From Haemonchus contortus (taxonomy: Eukaryota; Nematoda; Chromadorea; Rhabditida; Trichostrongylidae), in assembly GCA_000469685.2 (NCBI GenBank), contig LS997562.1, positions 11,077,014 to 11,141,013 of the forward strand: DNA of 64,000 bases, read 5' to 3'. This document shows positions 1 through 11,115 of this stretch, in pieces. Position 1 is the stretch's first letter; each line of letters opens with the position of its first letter. A program made the translations under genes and the position numbers. The notes under the pieces were generated by a model. The model was not told where the DNA came from. It did not search any database and saw only the letters and a program-made list of their open reading frames with translations.

Positions 1-298
1 CTTCCAAATGCACGTTCAACTCCTCTGGGCGGAACTGGGACACATCCAGCGAGACGGCAAATTTCTTGTCGTCGTCAACCATCTGCAACTCAGGTTACTC
101 GTTTGAGGATGCTCACTGTCACTGGCTATGACCTTTTCAGAGAGAAAGTATTACCTGCTGAGTTTCGTTGGCCACATGAAGCACTGAGTGGTCAGCCTCC
201 GTCCAATATGGGAAGAGGCATCTCTCGAAACGATCGAGATCCCTCCTTGTATCGTGCAGCATACGACCCGTTAGACGAGCTTCTGGCCACAACACCAT
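1..298 (-). CDS. B1: class B small heat-shock protein, partial (3' end beyond window)
   Basis: This is the 5' part of an alpha-crystallin type chaperone. Exon 1 is 155-298 (48 aa, starting MVLWPEARLTGRML and ending VANETQQ). Exon 2 starts at 82 (MVDDDKKFAV) and runs off the window edge, so the rest of the alpha-crystallin domain and the C-terminal IPI motif are not seen. The 72 bp intron has GT/AG ends. Small HSPs of this family form oligomers that hold unfolding proteins in the cytosol under heat or oxidative stress. It is divergent from A1 and shares the promoter at 299-704. Residues differ from the other B copies (E6, G11, R18, C27), making it one of the more diverged intact-looking members. 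The family call is firm; which nematode HSP it is orthologous to is unclear. Confidence 0.88.
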
Positions 299-704
299 TA
301 TTGACTGTCAGGAACTTTCTGGAAGGATACTTTTTAAGTGTTTTATAATGAATTGGTGCGAATAATAGCAAAGTGTTCACGAAAAGAACTCACAGAGATG
401 AGGTAATTGATGGAAGTAGGAGTGATGCAAACGCTACTGGGAACTGCTCCGCGAGGCTCTTTATGTACCCGCAGCAGCGGCGTTCGAGAACCTCATGGAA
501 CATTCGTTGTTTGTTGTTTCGCCGGCGTCTCGCGCTCTCTCGTAGGGCCCCGCCCATCCGTTGACACGTCGCAGGCGCAGCGAGGCTGAGGGGCGGGGTC
601 AGAAGGTTCGCGAAGGTTCTCGAAGAATCTCCCCGAATGGTATATAAGCAGCTCCGAAAGTAGCTGTTTCAGCACACCAAGCTTATACAACTCAGCAATC
701 GACA
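299..704. promoter_or_regulatory. Bidirectional heat-shock promoter of B1/A1
   Basis: On the A1 side, 602-626 carries an almost perfect heat-shock element: alternating GAA and TTC units at 5 bp spacing. A TATA box (TATATAA) follows at 641-647, 58 bp before the A1 ATG. On the B1 side, 483-507 has a second element of TTC/GAA units, with a TACATAA box (minus strand) at 461-467. Between them lie CCCCGCCC boxes and a TTGTTTGTTGTTTC run at about 510-523 that matches a forkhead-like core. HSF binding is inferred from the motif. Confidence 0.8.
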
Positions 705-1349
705 ATGTCTCTCTGCATTCTTCCATGCGCTATGGAAAGGGATATCTTCCCTCGCCTCTTGGACGATGTCTTCAGCGAGCTCGACGACGCCTTCAACCAG
801 TTCTATCAGATCGAGCGACTCTGTTCTCCTCCTACAAGGAAAAGGTCTTGGAAGAAAAGCCTTATGGGCCAAGTAAGCAAGGTATGTGAGAAGCGCAGGA
901 ATTTTCATTTGGTTCACAGGATTTATCAACCTAATAAGTCAACCTAATAAGTGAAACTCTTACAGGTCAGCGATGACGGCTCGAAGTTGGCGATCTCATT
1001 GGATGTCTCGAAATTCAAGCCAGATGAGCTGAAAGTAAATCTCGATGGTCGAACCCTGACTGTTGAAGGCAAACAAGAAGTGAAGGAAGGCTCGAGTTAT
1101 ACATCAAGGTAAGTCTCATAACTCCAAATATCTACTCCTCCTAACGCCTTATTTTACAAACAAACCTTAGGCTACTTCCTTTACAGATCATTCTTACGCC
1201 AGTGGACTGTTCCAGAAGGTGTCGACGTCGAGCAGATCCGATCCACTCTGACTGAAGATGGTCATCTGGCCATCGAAGTGCCGAAACCCAAACCGGCTAT
1301 CACCTCCAGGAGCATTCCGATTCAGAAAGCGATTGATCGTAGTGGATAG
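705..1349 (+). CDS. A1: class A small heat-shock protein
   Basis: Three exons, 705-881, 966-1108 and 1187-1349, give 160 aa. Exon 1 encodes a 59-residue N-terminal arm (MSLCILPCAMERD..., then an acidic LLDDVFSELDDAF helix-like stretch). Exons 2 and 3 carry the alpha-crystallin domain (VSDDGSKLAISLDVSKF to VPKPKPA) and the C-terminal IPI motif (RSIPIQ) that links oligomer partners. Splice sites are GT/AG; the introns are phase 0 ahead of the domain and phase 2 inside it. An AATAAA poly(A) signal sits at 1483-1488. The start is set by the TATA box 58 bp upstream and by conservation in all class A copies. The protein differs from A4 at only three residues, all in exon 3. The role is an ATP-independent stress chaperone, from family knowledge. 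Confidence 0.93.
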
Positions 1350-2241
1350 AAGCTGGTTGTAGTATTACTACAGTGTAGTTATAGATTTACTTTCCTAGTA
1401 GCATTTATGATTGTCATTTATTCTTGTATAGCCACTGGATGTGATCTCTTCTAGTACTGCAGTTGTAAATATTTTTTCGTGTAATAAAACGTCAAAATAA
1501 AAGTCTTGACAATTCACACATTCCAGTCCTCAAAGAATACACTGATAGCAAAAAGTTTGCGTCGACCATGAAATCGACTCAAAGATAAAAAACGAGAAGG
1601 AAATGCCCTGACCAGTGCCGGTCATACTGGACGCGTAGCCTCTATATCAAGCTCCGTGTTCCTTGGAGACTTTCAAAAGAAACCTGAGTATTGATACATA
1701 AAACAGTAATTCAGAAAAGGGTGTTCTGCTTCTTCCTCTGGCCACTCCTTTCTTCATTGGCTCCCAAGGACCCCTTACGGGTTGAAGCTGCAAATTAAAA
1801 AGATTGGTATGATATCGTGTAATAGGGCTGAACAGTAAAAAAAAGCTAACTGAAAGGCTCAAGAGACTGCTTTCGGAACTTCATGGGGCTCTCCTTCTCC
1901 TGTAATGTCCTGCTGCCTCATTTCACAGCTTATTTTTCGCAGTCCTGACTACAATTACGAGGACCCCTTCTTCTACTGATAGGTTTCGTGCTGTAGGAAA
2001 CGCGACATTCTCCCTTTTTCAATCATGAACATCTAATGACTCCCATATTTTACCATAGCATGATTGTACCCAAAAACGCTACCGCTGGAAGTGAATCCAT
2101 CCACATGGAAAAATATCATTGGAAAGGCACTACCTAACAATGAAATTCTGTAAGAGGAAACTCCCAGATATCATCCAGACGTAGTCGAATCGCAAGAGGA
2201 GCCAACTCGGATAAAGGACTGTGTCTGAACGGCATGCAGGC
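1350..2241. other. Spacer with A1 3' UTR, no gene seen
   Basis: The first 150 bp hold the A1 3' UTR and its poly(A) signal. The rest has no ORF with coding character that I can support and no RNA gene signature. Confidence 0.6.
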
Positions 2242-5200
2242 TACAATACTGCTACTAATTCATGGTCAACCGACGGTTTGCGACGGATTAATCCGTCGCA
2301 AACCGTCGCTTCCCCATAACTTCAGCTAAAGTGCTCCAATAAAGCTCAAAGTGAGACCATTGGAAAGCTTTTCTCGTATAGAATCCAAATATATAATAAT
2401 CTTTCGGTTTTCTCAAATTTTTCGCCTTCCTTTCCGGGAAAAACGAAAGTTGAGTCTCTCAGCACCTGGGGTGTTACTTGCGGATATGACCGCGTCGTAA
2501 ACCCTCCACTTCAATTGAAAACTTTGTTTCCGATTCCTAAAAGGCCTGCATCCTGTTATAATTGAGGAGAGCATAGAATCCTGATCATTTTGATACCCTT
2601 CATGACATAATTTAAATATTTTCAGCTAAAAGCAGCGGTGCAAAGCGAATTTTCAGATTTTCAGACATTTGTTGTTTCTTTGAGCCACGTATTTCGTATG
2701 ACTACCATATGATTGCTTGTGGGGAATCCTGTCATGCCATGAATTTTCAATTTCTTCAATTTTGCAGCATCATTTTCATGGAGGTCGACGAGTGAGTGTT
2801 CAGCACCTGAGGTGCTTCCCGCAGATATAACATAACTTTAAACTCCCCACTCCAATAGAAAAAACTTCATTCTGAGTTTTTTTAAGGACATTTGGAATAT
2901 GGACATATGAAATCATGGTTATTTTGATATAGTAATGATAGAATTTAGAAAAATTCAGCTGAAACCAGTCTTTTCAATGATCAACTTCTCAAGAATTTGC
3001 TAGTTCATTTCAGAAGTGCACTTCCTCGGGAACGAATTATTCTGCATTTACTTAAAGACTTCCATTATGTGAATCTGATATTCTGATAGTAGAGGGTGAA
3101 TGGCCTCCTAATCGAGCGTTGAGCTAATTGACCCCTCACCATCGATCTCTATTGCCCATCGCCTTCGCTATTGCCGAGTCCATTTAAGAGTACGCCCGTT
3201 GACACATACTGGTATACAGCTGGCAGAATGAAACGACCACGCTGTGATGAATACTGTTTCACTGTGTGTATGTTGTGTTGTGTTTTCACGGTGTATATGT
3301 TGTTTAACATGTATCCCTTCCCATTTGATGGAAACTATGGTGCGCTGACACTAAATACCGGTCAAATGAGTACACATTGCTTGACAGCACTGTTGTTTTA
3401 GCATTTGCAAGCGCTTTATTCGACTGAGGATCCGAACTTATATGGAATCCAGGTCAAGTGCAAACATGAGACAAATGCACTCCCGCTGCGCCATTGGCCG
3501 ACTCAACATGTTAACATTTCAATCAACCATTCAGTAGGGGTTTAGACTAGTTGCGTTAACAGTATTAGAAGGCCGATCGATTTCTGACAAGTCAGGTCAC
3601 GTTGCATGTGGTTCACTAAGTAGTCTCATTAAAAACTCACATTGTGCTCAAGACACAAACAGAATTATATTTTATTACAAGATGGACCAATTGAACACTT
3701 TTAATTTTATAGACGACCCTGCAGTTTTAAGGGTCATTTCCAAAGAGGAATGATTCTCTCATTCTTTCAGCCTTGCTACGGAATGTATACGATCAGGGAA
3801 CGTGTATCATGTCTAATGATTTTTTCCATTCTACCCTTTTACTGACTTTTCCTTACACTATAAATTTTGGCTTACTTACAGCATAGTTTGCCTTGATAAT
3901 GTCGAATATAGCTACAGTACAAGACGTCTTTGAGTTGATTGCACCCACGTGGCTCAAGAAAATACGGCCTCGCAGACACAGTGAGTTAGTCCTAAGGAGA
4001 TCGATAACGAGGGGTCAAGTCACTAGCTCCACTATTAACCATTATATATATGTACATACATAAATATATTTGAATGTGATAGATGTGTGATAAATAGTGA
4101 GTGAATCATGTCGCAACGTGACCTGACTTGTTAGAAATCGATCGGCCTTCTAATACTGTTACCGCAGCCAGCATACACTCCAACTAAATGGTTGATTGAA
4201 ATGTTAACATGCTGAGTCGGCCAATGGCGCAGCGGGAGTGCATTTGTCTCATGTTTGCACCTGACCTGGTTTCCATATAAGTTCGGATCCTCAGTCGAAC
4301 AAAGCGCTTGCAAATGCTAAAACAACAGTGCTGTCAAGCAATGTGTACTCATTTGACCGGTATTTAGTGTCAGCGCACCATAGTTTCCATCAAATGGGAA
4401 GGGATACATGTTAAACAACATATACACCGTGAAAACACAACATACACACAGTGAAACAGTATTCATCATAGCGTGGTCCTTTCATTCTGCCAGCTGTATA
4501 CCAGTATGTGTCAACGGGCGTACTCTTAAATGGACTCGGCAATAGCGAAGGCGATGGGCCAATAGAGATCGATGGTGAGGGGTCAATTAGCTCAACGCTC
4601 GATTAGGAGGCCATTCATCCTTCTATTATCAGAATATCAGATTCACATAATGGAAGTCTTTAAGTAAATGCAGAATAATTCGTTCCCGAGGAAGTGCACT
4701 TCTGAAATGAACTAGCAAATTCTTGAAAAGTTGATCATTGAAACGACTGGTTTCAGCTGACTTTTTGTAAATTCTGTCATTACTATATCAAAATAACCAT
4801 GATTTCATATGTCCTATCCCAAATGTCCTTAAAAAACACAGAATGAAGTTTTTTCTACTGGAGTGGGGAGTTTAAAGTGATGTTATATCTCCGGGAAGCA
4901 CCTCAGGTGCTAAACACTCACACGCCGACCTCCATGAAAATGATGCTGCAAAAATGAAGAAATTGAAGATTCATGGCATGACAGGATTCCCCACAAGCAA
5001 TTATATGGTAGTCATACGAAATACGTGGCTCAAAGAAACAACAAATGTCTGAAAATCTGAAAATTCGCTTTGCACCGCTGCTTTTAGCTGAAAATATTTA
5101 AATTATGTCATGAAGGGTATCAAAATGATCAGGATTCTATGCTCTCCTCAATTATAACAGGATGCAGGCCTTTTAAGAATCGGAAACAAAGTTTTCAATT

Positions 5201-5471
5201 GAAGTGGAGGGTTTACGACGCGGTCATATCCGCAAGTAACACCCCAGGTGCTGAGAGACTCAACTTTCGTTTTTCCCGGAAAGGAAGGCGAAAAATTTGA
5301 GAAAACCGAAAGATTATTATATATTTGGATTCTTTACGAGAAAAGCTTTCCAATGGTCTTACTTTCAGCTTTATTGGAGCACTTTAGCTGAAGTTATGGG
5401 GAAGCGACGGTTTGCGACGGATTAATCCGTCGCAAACCGTCGGTTGACCATGAATTAGTAGCAGTATTGTA
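2242..5471. mobile_element. Large foldback element (3.2 kb, arms of about 1.37 kb)
   Basis: The left arm (2242 to about 3615) is repeated in inverse orientation at about 4105-5471 with only scattered mismatches; the loop is about 490 bp of unrelated sequence. The outer ends read TACAATACTGCTAC and its complement, consistent with a TA target duplication as in the Tc1/mariner group. Each arm carries near its tip a perfect 38 bp palindrome (2271-2308 on the left). Short ORFs inside the arms look like chance and no transposase is visible, so it would be non-autonomous. The limits come from where complementarity stops. Confidence 0.85.
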
Positions 5472-6542
5472 CAAGAAAACTATCCAAGACAATGGGTGTG
5501 AGGATAATACGCCCAAACGACTTGCCGCAGAAGACCAACGGGTGACTAGAGCCGGTCATGTATGAGTACGATACTTTGTTCATCGTTACCTTCACTTTCA
5601 GACTGGATGGCATTGGTTACGAGGTGAAAGTACGGTGAGAATACGTACAGGTAGCGGCATGAATAAATAGAACTCCTATTTTCAGGCTCCATCTTCACCT
5701 GCTATTTTTGGTGCTTTCTATTCTGCTTTACGGAAATGTTCTCTGGTTCGTACTTCAATTGCCAGCCCTACTAATCTCAGCTTTCCTTTTTTTTATGGAT
5801 CCTGGATATTGGGGTCCAGTGGTATAATGCTGATGCTGTTTGGCTCACGCAAGAGTCAGTTAACTCTCTCGCCAAGGCGAAACCCTTCTCGAACTTATTC
5901 ATGATGCCCTTTCTGTGCCTCACTTCAACGACCATGAGAATTCAAAGCAAAAGAGGATGGCATGAAAAGGTTCACTATTGGGAACTACATTCCACAGATA
6001 GAACACACTCCTTAATCAAGTCGCGGGAACTGTCAAGAAGAAAGGTACTTTCATAGTTCATTTCCTCTTGAAAAAGGAGTAATTTCCCATACGCCCTGGA
6101 TTTCCTCCCCTTATATTTCCAAAGAAAGTGAAGAGGAAAGATAGCTCAATCTACGACCTTCTGGAATATGAAGCTCACCTAACACCTGCATGTTATAGTA
6201 GAAATTTGAGAACTAAAACATTTCACTCTCCTTGATCGTGAAGAAGGTGATTCTCGCTACTTACGCGATAACAACATCGTCTATCTAACTTTGAATTGCC
6301 ATCAGCTAACAGGTTCAGGAAGGGAAGATCAGTTTGCATAGATAAGATCTCCAGACTTCCCTTGTCGGTAAACCTTTTATTTACGACTGCTTATACACGT
6401 TTATGGATGATAAAGTAATGAAAACACATTAGAGCTGATTAAAAAATGGCTTAAAGCAATACATCGCACAAAAATATGGTACTATAAATATTATTACATG
6501 CCAGCATTATTAACATTTGTACAACCAGTGAGCTCGAGAGAT
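5472..6542. other. Spacer, no gene seen
   Basis: AT-rich sequence without supported coding exons. The last 100 bp or so are the B2 3' UTR: on the minus strand an AATAAT-like context lies near 6488. Confidence 0.5.
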
Positions 6543-7134
6543 TCACTTCTTCTGAAGAGCGGCCATGATAGGAATCGTTCTCTTCTGCTTGTGGCCCTCG
6601 ATACTCTTCGGCGCCTCCACCGACAAATGGCCCTTGTCGTCGAGCTGAGTACGAATAGCCTCTAGATCGACATTCTCGGGAAGCAGCCATTTACGAGTGA
6701 ACGATCTGGAATATTTGGGGTAATCAATCAGGATTCAATGAGTACCGTAACCTAAATGGAATCAATAGCACTCACCTATGCATGGCACTATTCTCCGTTT
6801 TGCACTCCTGCTTGCCTTCGATGGTCAGCTCACGCCCTTCCAGATGGACATTCAACTCCTCTGGGCGGAACTGGGACACATCCAATGAGACGGCAAATTT
6901 CTTGTCGTCGTCTACCATCTGCAATTGAAACTGATTTTCCAAAGGTGCTCACGGTCCTCAGCTGAGACCGTTTCAGAGAGAAATTCCTACCTGCTGGGTT
7001 TCGTTGGCCACATGAAGCACTGAATGGTCGGCTTCTCTCCAATATGGGAAGATGCTTCTTTCGAAACGATCGAGGTCCCTCATGCTGTCATAGATCATAC
7101 GATTCACTAGACGAGGTACGGGCCACAAATCCAT
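6543..7134 (-). CDS. B2: class B small heat-shock protein
   Basis: Exons 6991-7134, 6776-6918 and 6543-6705 give 149 aa. Exon 1 (48 aa) reads MDLWPVPRLVNRMI and ends HVANETQQ. Exon 2 starts MVDDDKKFAVSLDVSQF and opens the alpha-crystallin domain. Exon 3 holds the rest (SFTRKWLLPENVDLEAIR) and the tail with RTIPIMAALQKK. All splice sites are canonical. Exon sizes (144, 143, 163 nt) match the other B copies exactly. The second residue is D where most copies have V, so the start motif has drifted slightly. A 5' UTR acceptor (TTTAGG on the minus strand) lies near 7155. It pairs head-to-head with A2, so co-induction by heat is expected. Confidence 0.92.
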
Positions 7135-7530
7135 GATTGACTGTTGGAAATTTCCTAAACGAGACCTTTGATTCCGAGTGTCTTTTAATGAACTATATAG
7201 AATTAGTGAAAAGAACTCACAAAAATGAAGTAAGCGATGAAGTTACGATGATGCAAGCGATATTGGCAACTACTCTGCGGAGCTCTTTATGTACCCGCAG
7301 CAGCGGCCTTCGAGAACCTTATGGAACGTTCGTTGTTTGTTGTTTCGTCGGCGCCTCGCTCTCTCTCGCTCAGCCCCGCCCATCAGCTGACTCATCGCCG
7401 GCGCAGCGAGGCGAAGGGGCGGGGTGAGAAGGTTCGCGAAGGTTCTGGAAGCATATCCCCGAACGGTATATAAGCACCTCTGAGGATAGCGGCCCCAGCA
7501 CACTGAGCTTGTACTACTCAGCAATCGGCA
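7135..7530. promoter_or_regulatory. Bidirectional heat-shock promoter of B2/A2
   Basis: The A2 side has GAA/TTC repeats at 7427-7452 followed by TATATAAG at 7467-7474. The B2 side has TTCGAGAACC...GGAACGTTC at 7308-7332 and a TACATAA box (minus) at 7287-7293. The middle contains two GC boxes and the TTGTTTGTTGTTTC run at 7335-7348. Layout and spacing match the B1/A1 promoter. Confidence 0.8.
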
Positions 7531-8165
7531 ATGTCTCTCTGCATTCTTCCATTTGCTTCGGAGGCGATCTTGCCTCGTCTCCTTGATGACGTCTTCAGCG
7601 AGCTCGACGACGCCTTCAATCAGTTCTACCAAATTGAACGGATCACTCCTCCTCCTCCAACAAAGAGGTTAGGGAAGAGAAGCCCTATGGGTCAATTGTG
7701 CAAGGTTGGTGAGGAGTTCAAAGAAATTTTCTCTGCATACCTAATTATTCAACCTATTCAACCTCATAAGTAAAACTTTTACAGGTCAGCGATGACGGTT
7801 CGAAGTTAGCAATCTCAATGGATGTCTCGAAATTCAAGCCAGATGAGTTGAAAGTGAACATCGATGGTCGAACCCTGACTGTTGAAGGCAAACAAGAAGT
7901 GAAAGAGGGTTCGAGTTACGCTGCCAGGTAAGTCACATAACTCCTTACATCTAGTTGGGCCTTATTTACAGACATACGTATTCTGAATTACTTTTCGTTC
8001 AGGTCATTCCTTCGTCAGTGGACTGTTCCAGAAGGTGTCGACATCGAGCAGATTCGATCCGCTCTTACCGAAGATGGTCATTTGGCCATCGAAATGCCGA
8101 AGCCCAAACCGGCCATCACCTCCAGGAGCATTCCAATCCAAAAGGCGATTGATAGGAGTGGATAA
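7531..8165 (+). CDS. A2: class A small heat-shock protein
   Basis: Exons 7531-7704, 7785-7927 and 8003-8165 give 159 aa. The N-terminal arm is 58 residues, one shorter than in A1 because the FASEAILP segment lacks one residue. The alpha-crystallin domain runs from VSDDGSKLAISMDVSKF (exon 2) to EMPKPKPA (exon 3), followed by SIPIQKAIDRSG. The splice phases equal those of A1. A poly(A) signal AATAAA is at 8293-8298. It is the stress-chaperone partner of B2 and the last gene in the array with B(-)/A(+) order; all pairs from 11 kb on are A(-)/B(+). Confidence 0.93.
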
Positions 8166-8986
8166 AAGCCAATTATTTATTCGCTTCTTTAACTACTACT
8201 GATGATTGTCAATCGATTCGGGTAGCCTCTCAGGAGGCGATCTCGCGTAGTACTGTATTTGCGAATATTGTTTATTGTAGATTTCAAAGTTAAATAAACC
8301 CTCAAAGAAAAGATTTTCATGTATTTGCTAAGATGGATCCGTTGTTCATCGATCTGCTCGAGACACGCCACGCATTCATCGCTCAGTCATGTTAATTTAG
8401 TGTTGGCTTGACAAGAGGTACTGCTGTCTTTTACTTTGATTAAGTAGGTTTTCTGTTGGACCTAAGGACCTAGGGAACATATGCATCTAGGAACATTGGG
8501 TGGATTCAATTCGAAATGAGGGGGTCTATTATACTCGGAAGCGCTCGTGAATATTCTGGAGGTACACCTACAAAGATCAACCAGGTTTTTGTCAAATGAT
8601 TTAACGGAGATTCTCACTGAAACCAAAAATACATGGCTGTTTTACGATTGAGAAGAGACACTTCTGGCTTCCCAGTATTCAGATAAACAAGGGATCAGGG
8701 CGTTGATCAATCCCTTCTCTGGGAAGAGCCCCATCTTTGGGATAAGCCCTTTCTCCGGAGGTACGAATAGTCATGGCATTTGTATATGTCTGTACAGCGT
8801 CCAACCGCTCCTGAACAGTTCAGGGCTTTATTTTGCTTATTTACACAACACAGCGTATCTTGTTTGTTTGTCCATAAGGAGGAATAAGCAATAACAACAA
8901 TATTTTGTAAAGGCGAATTGTAAGTGGCAGTCGTTTGACGGCAAATTACCAGCCATCAAAGGAACAATACTATAACTAGCCCTCGT
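8166..8986. other. Spacer between A2 and A3, no gene seen
   Basis: Holds the A2 3' UTR and poly(A) signal (8293-8298), then sequence without supported genes. The switch in pair orientation falls within or shortly after this stretch. Confidence 0.5.
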
Positions 8987-9590
8987 TCACTGCAGATCAA
9001 CTGCCACCTCAATCGGAACGTTCCTGATGGCTGGCCTGAGTTTCGGCACCTCGATGACTAGATGACCGTCTTCAGTAAGAGCGGATCGAGTTCGCTCGAA
9101 GTCGACGCCTTCCGGTAGAATCCAGTGCCGCAGAAATGACCTATGAGTAGAGTAAATAAGGATTTTTCTGAAAAAATGAGGTCTATTCGGGGGCTTTGGA
9201 ACTTATGAGACCAACCTGACCGTATGAGTAGAGCCTTCCTTCCTCTCTTGTTTACCTTCAACAGTTAGAGTCCGGGAATCGATGCCTACCTTCAGCTCAT
9301 CAGGTTTGAACTTTGAGACATTCAATGAAAACGACAACTTTGGTTCTCTGGAGGTATTCTGAAGGATTCTATAGGCAGCCGAAGGTCACGGTAGAAACCC
9401 CAAAACTCTCAAAACCTCCACCTACCTGGTTGGAACTGTCGGTAGTCGCTAGTTCTTCAATACTCCCCCCTTGAGAAGAACATGGACTTGGGGTTCCTTG
9501 TTCGAATTGCTCGATCACATTAGCAACGTCTTCGAGAAGGCCCGGCAAAAGTGTCGCGTCAGTGGTCCATGGTAGAAGACAAATAGACAT
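8987..9590 (-). CDS. A3: diverged, unpaired class A small heat-shock protein
   Basis: Exons 9426-9590, 9216-9358 and 8987-9140 keep an open frame of 153 aa with canonical splice sites and the family phases. The N-terminal arm is strongly diverged (MSICLLPWTTDATLLPGLL, then a Q/S/G/T-rich stretch). The alpha-crystallin domain is well kept (LSFSLNVSKFKPDELKVGID, SFLRHWILPEGVDFERTR, EDGHLVIEVPK). The tail changes to RNVPIEVAVDLQ, so the usual IPI becomes VPI. No class B gene is found on the other side of its promoter. The intact frame with a changed arm suggests a specialised copy rather than a pseudogene, though expression is unknown. Confidence 0.85.
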
Positions 9591-9850
9591 TAGGGACCGT
9601 AGGCTGTCGGAAGGCTCAGGCTCAGTGCCCTAGAGTCACATCCACATATTTGCTTATATACCGTCCAGAAGGACCTCTGTAGAATCATATGGCCCCTCCC
9701 CTTTCCTTCGCCTCATTGTGATGAGACGACTGGACAGGGAGCTGTGCGAGCGAGGAAGGTGTCGGGAAGAATGGCATACAGCGAATTTTCTAGGCGGTTC
9801 TCGAAGATCTTTGCGCTGGTATGGGAGTACACTCGATTAAAGGCTGTTAG
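9591..9850. promoter_or_regulatory. A3 promoter with a worn heat-shock element
   Basis: A TATATAAG box (minus strand) is kept at 9653-9660. The adjacent region (9665-9690) has GAA-type units but no clean five-unit array, and the GC boxes are reduced to a CCCCTCCCC stretch. A further TTC/GAA cluster is at 9786-9810. This suggests weaker or altered heat control compared with the paired genes; that is inference. Confidence 0.5.
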
Positions 9851-11115
9851 AAGAGTGAGAACCGTTGAAAGACAATTTCAGCTGCTATCCCCACACTGCC
9901 AGAAAACAATAATGCGTAGAAAAGAAATTGTTGCAGCACATTATGGATCGTTACCTATCTATTGCATGGATCTCATTGTTCCGAATGAGCCTTGGAAAAA
10001 CCAAAAGAATTATGTGGAGGGTAGGACGATTAGGCGCGATCGCAGTTCGGAATAGCCCGGGATCAACGCTGACTGCGCGATTCGCATGCGATTGCTACCA
10101 GAAGCGTCCAACCCTCAGACAGGCTTATCCTGACTCCGATCAACTCATTTATACTTCGCGCAATCACAAGAATTCTTAGACCTTTAGTTTTCACCTTAGA
10201 AGGTTCATGTTTAGAATCAGCGTTGAGAGTTTCGAGAGGTTTGTTTCATATGCTAAAAGAATTCAGAAAAAATTTTGCCTTGACCTCCATTTTTTGCTGC
10301 TGTACAGTATCCGACCACGCACAACGAATCTCCGCAAAAGTTGGCAAATTGCCACGGACGGGCATGTACATTTTGTTGCGTTCGGTCCCTCGTATCACCG
10401 TCGCCAACTCCTGCCGTCAGCGCTCTCTCCATTGCCGTCGTCTCTGATTTTTTGCCAGTCCCTCATTTTCGATGAGGGTGATCGTCTCTCTTTCGCCCAT
10501 CGATGACAGAAACTGAGGTTGTGATTCATTTGGTGAGCTTGGGAACTAATGATTGGTCTTTCTTGAAAACCCAATTTGAAAGTGACTGAGCAGTTCTCTG
10601 AAAAAAGTTTATTTGTCAATTCCTGAGTTTAGAGAATTTTTTTCAAAATTTTAGGGTTAGAGTCTAGGGGTACTGAGTAAGAGAATCAGCGCTCGTCCTT
10701 GTCATTCGGTGCCCTACTATGATTCCACATCAGCCCTTTACGGGGTCCCGTAGTCAAGAAGAGCTTGTAATTTCGAACCCACGCGCTTACTCATGAAATT
10801 CACGTCTGTAGAGTTTCCCTAATTCAGGGTGTAATTAGAGCAGTAGGCAGCACTGACAAAAGCTAATCCACCATTAGAACCATTTTAGCCTGATGTTCGA
10901 TACGTAAAGTTTTGCAGACCACAGCACCTTCCACATATTTGCATAAGGTAAGATGTGTCGAATAAGACAAACTCTTAAAATTTAATTAGACACCACTATA
11001 TACAAGAGAAATAATATATACAATCATTGTACTGGGAGAGATTATATTCCGTGACAGTAGAGAAATAAATGACCCTTATTAATGATAATAAAGAAAGGAA
11101 CACTACAGCAACCTT
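9851..11115. other. Spacer with repeated intergenic block, no gene seen
   Basis: About 10250-10500 resembles sequence at 14030-14160 and 20930-21130, sharing words such as GCCGTC, GTCAACGCT-like and TCGATG-G-GATCGT, so the duplicated units carried intergenic DNA along. From 10980 to 11115 lies the A4 3' UTR (TTTATT-type poly(A) context on the minus strand). Confidence 0.5.

Noticed and set aside
3171..4313. ORFs inside the foldback element
   Set aside because: They are mirrored between the two arms and show no transposase motif.
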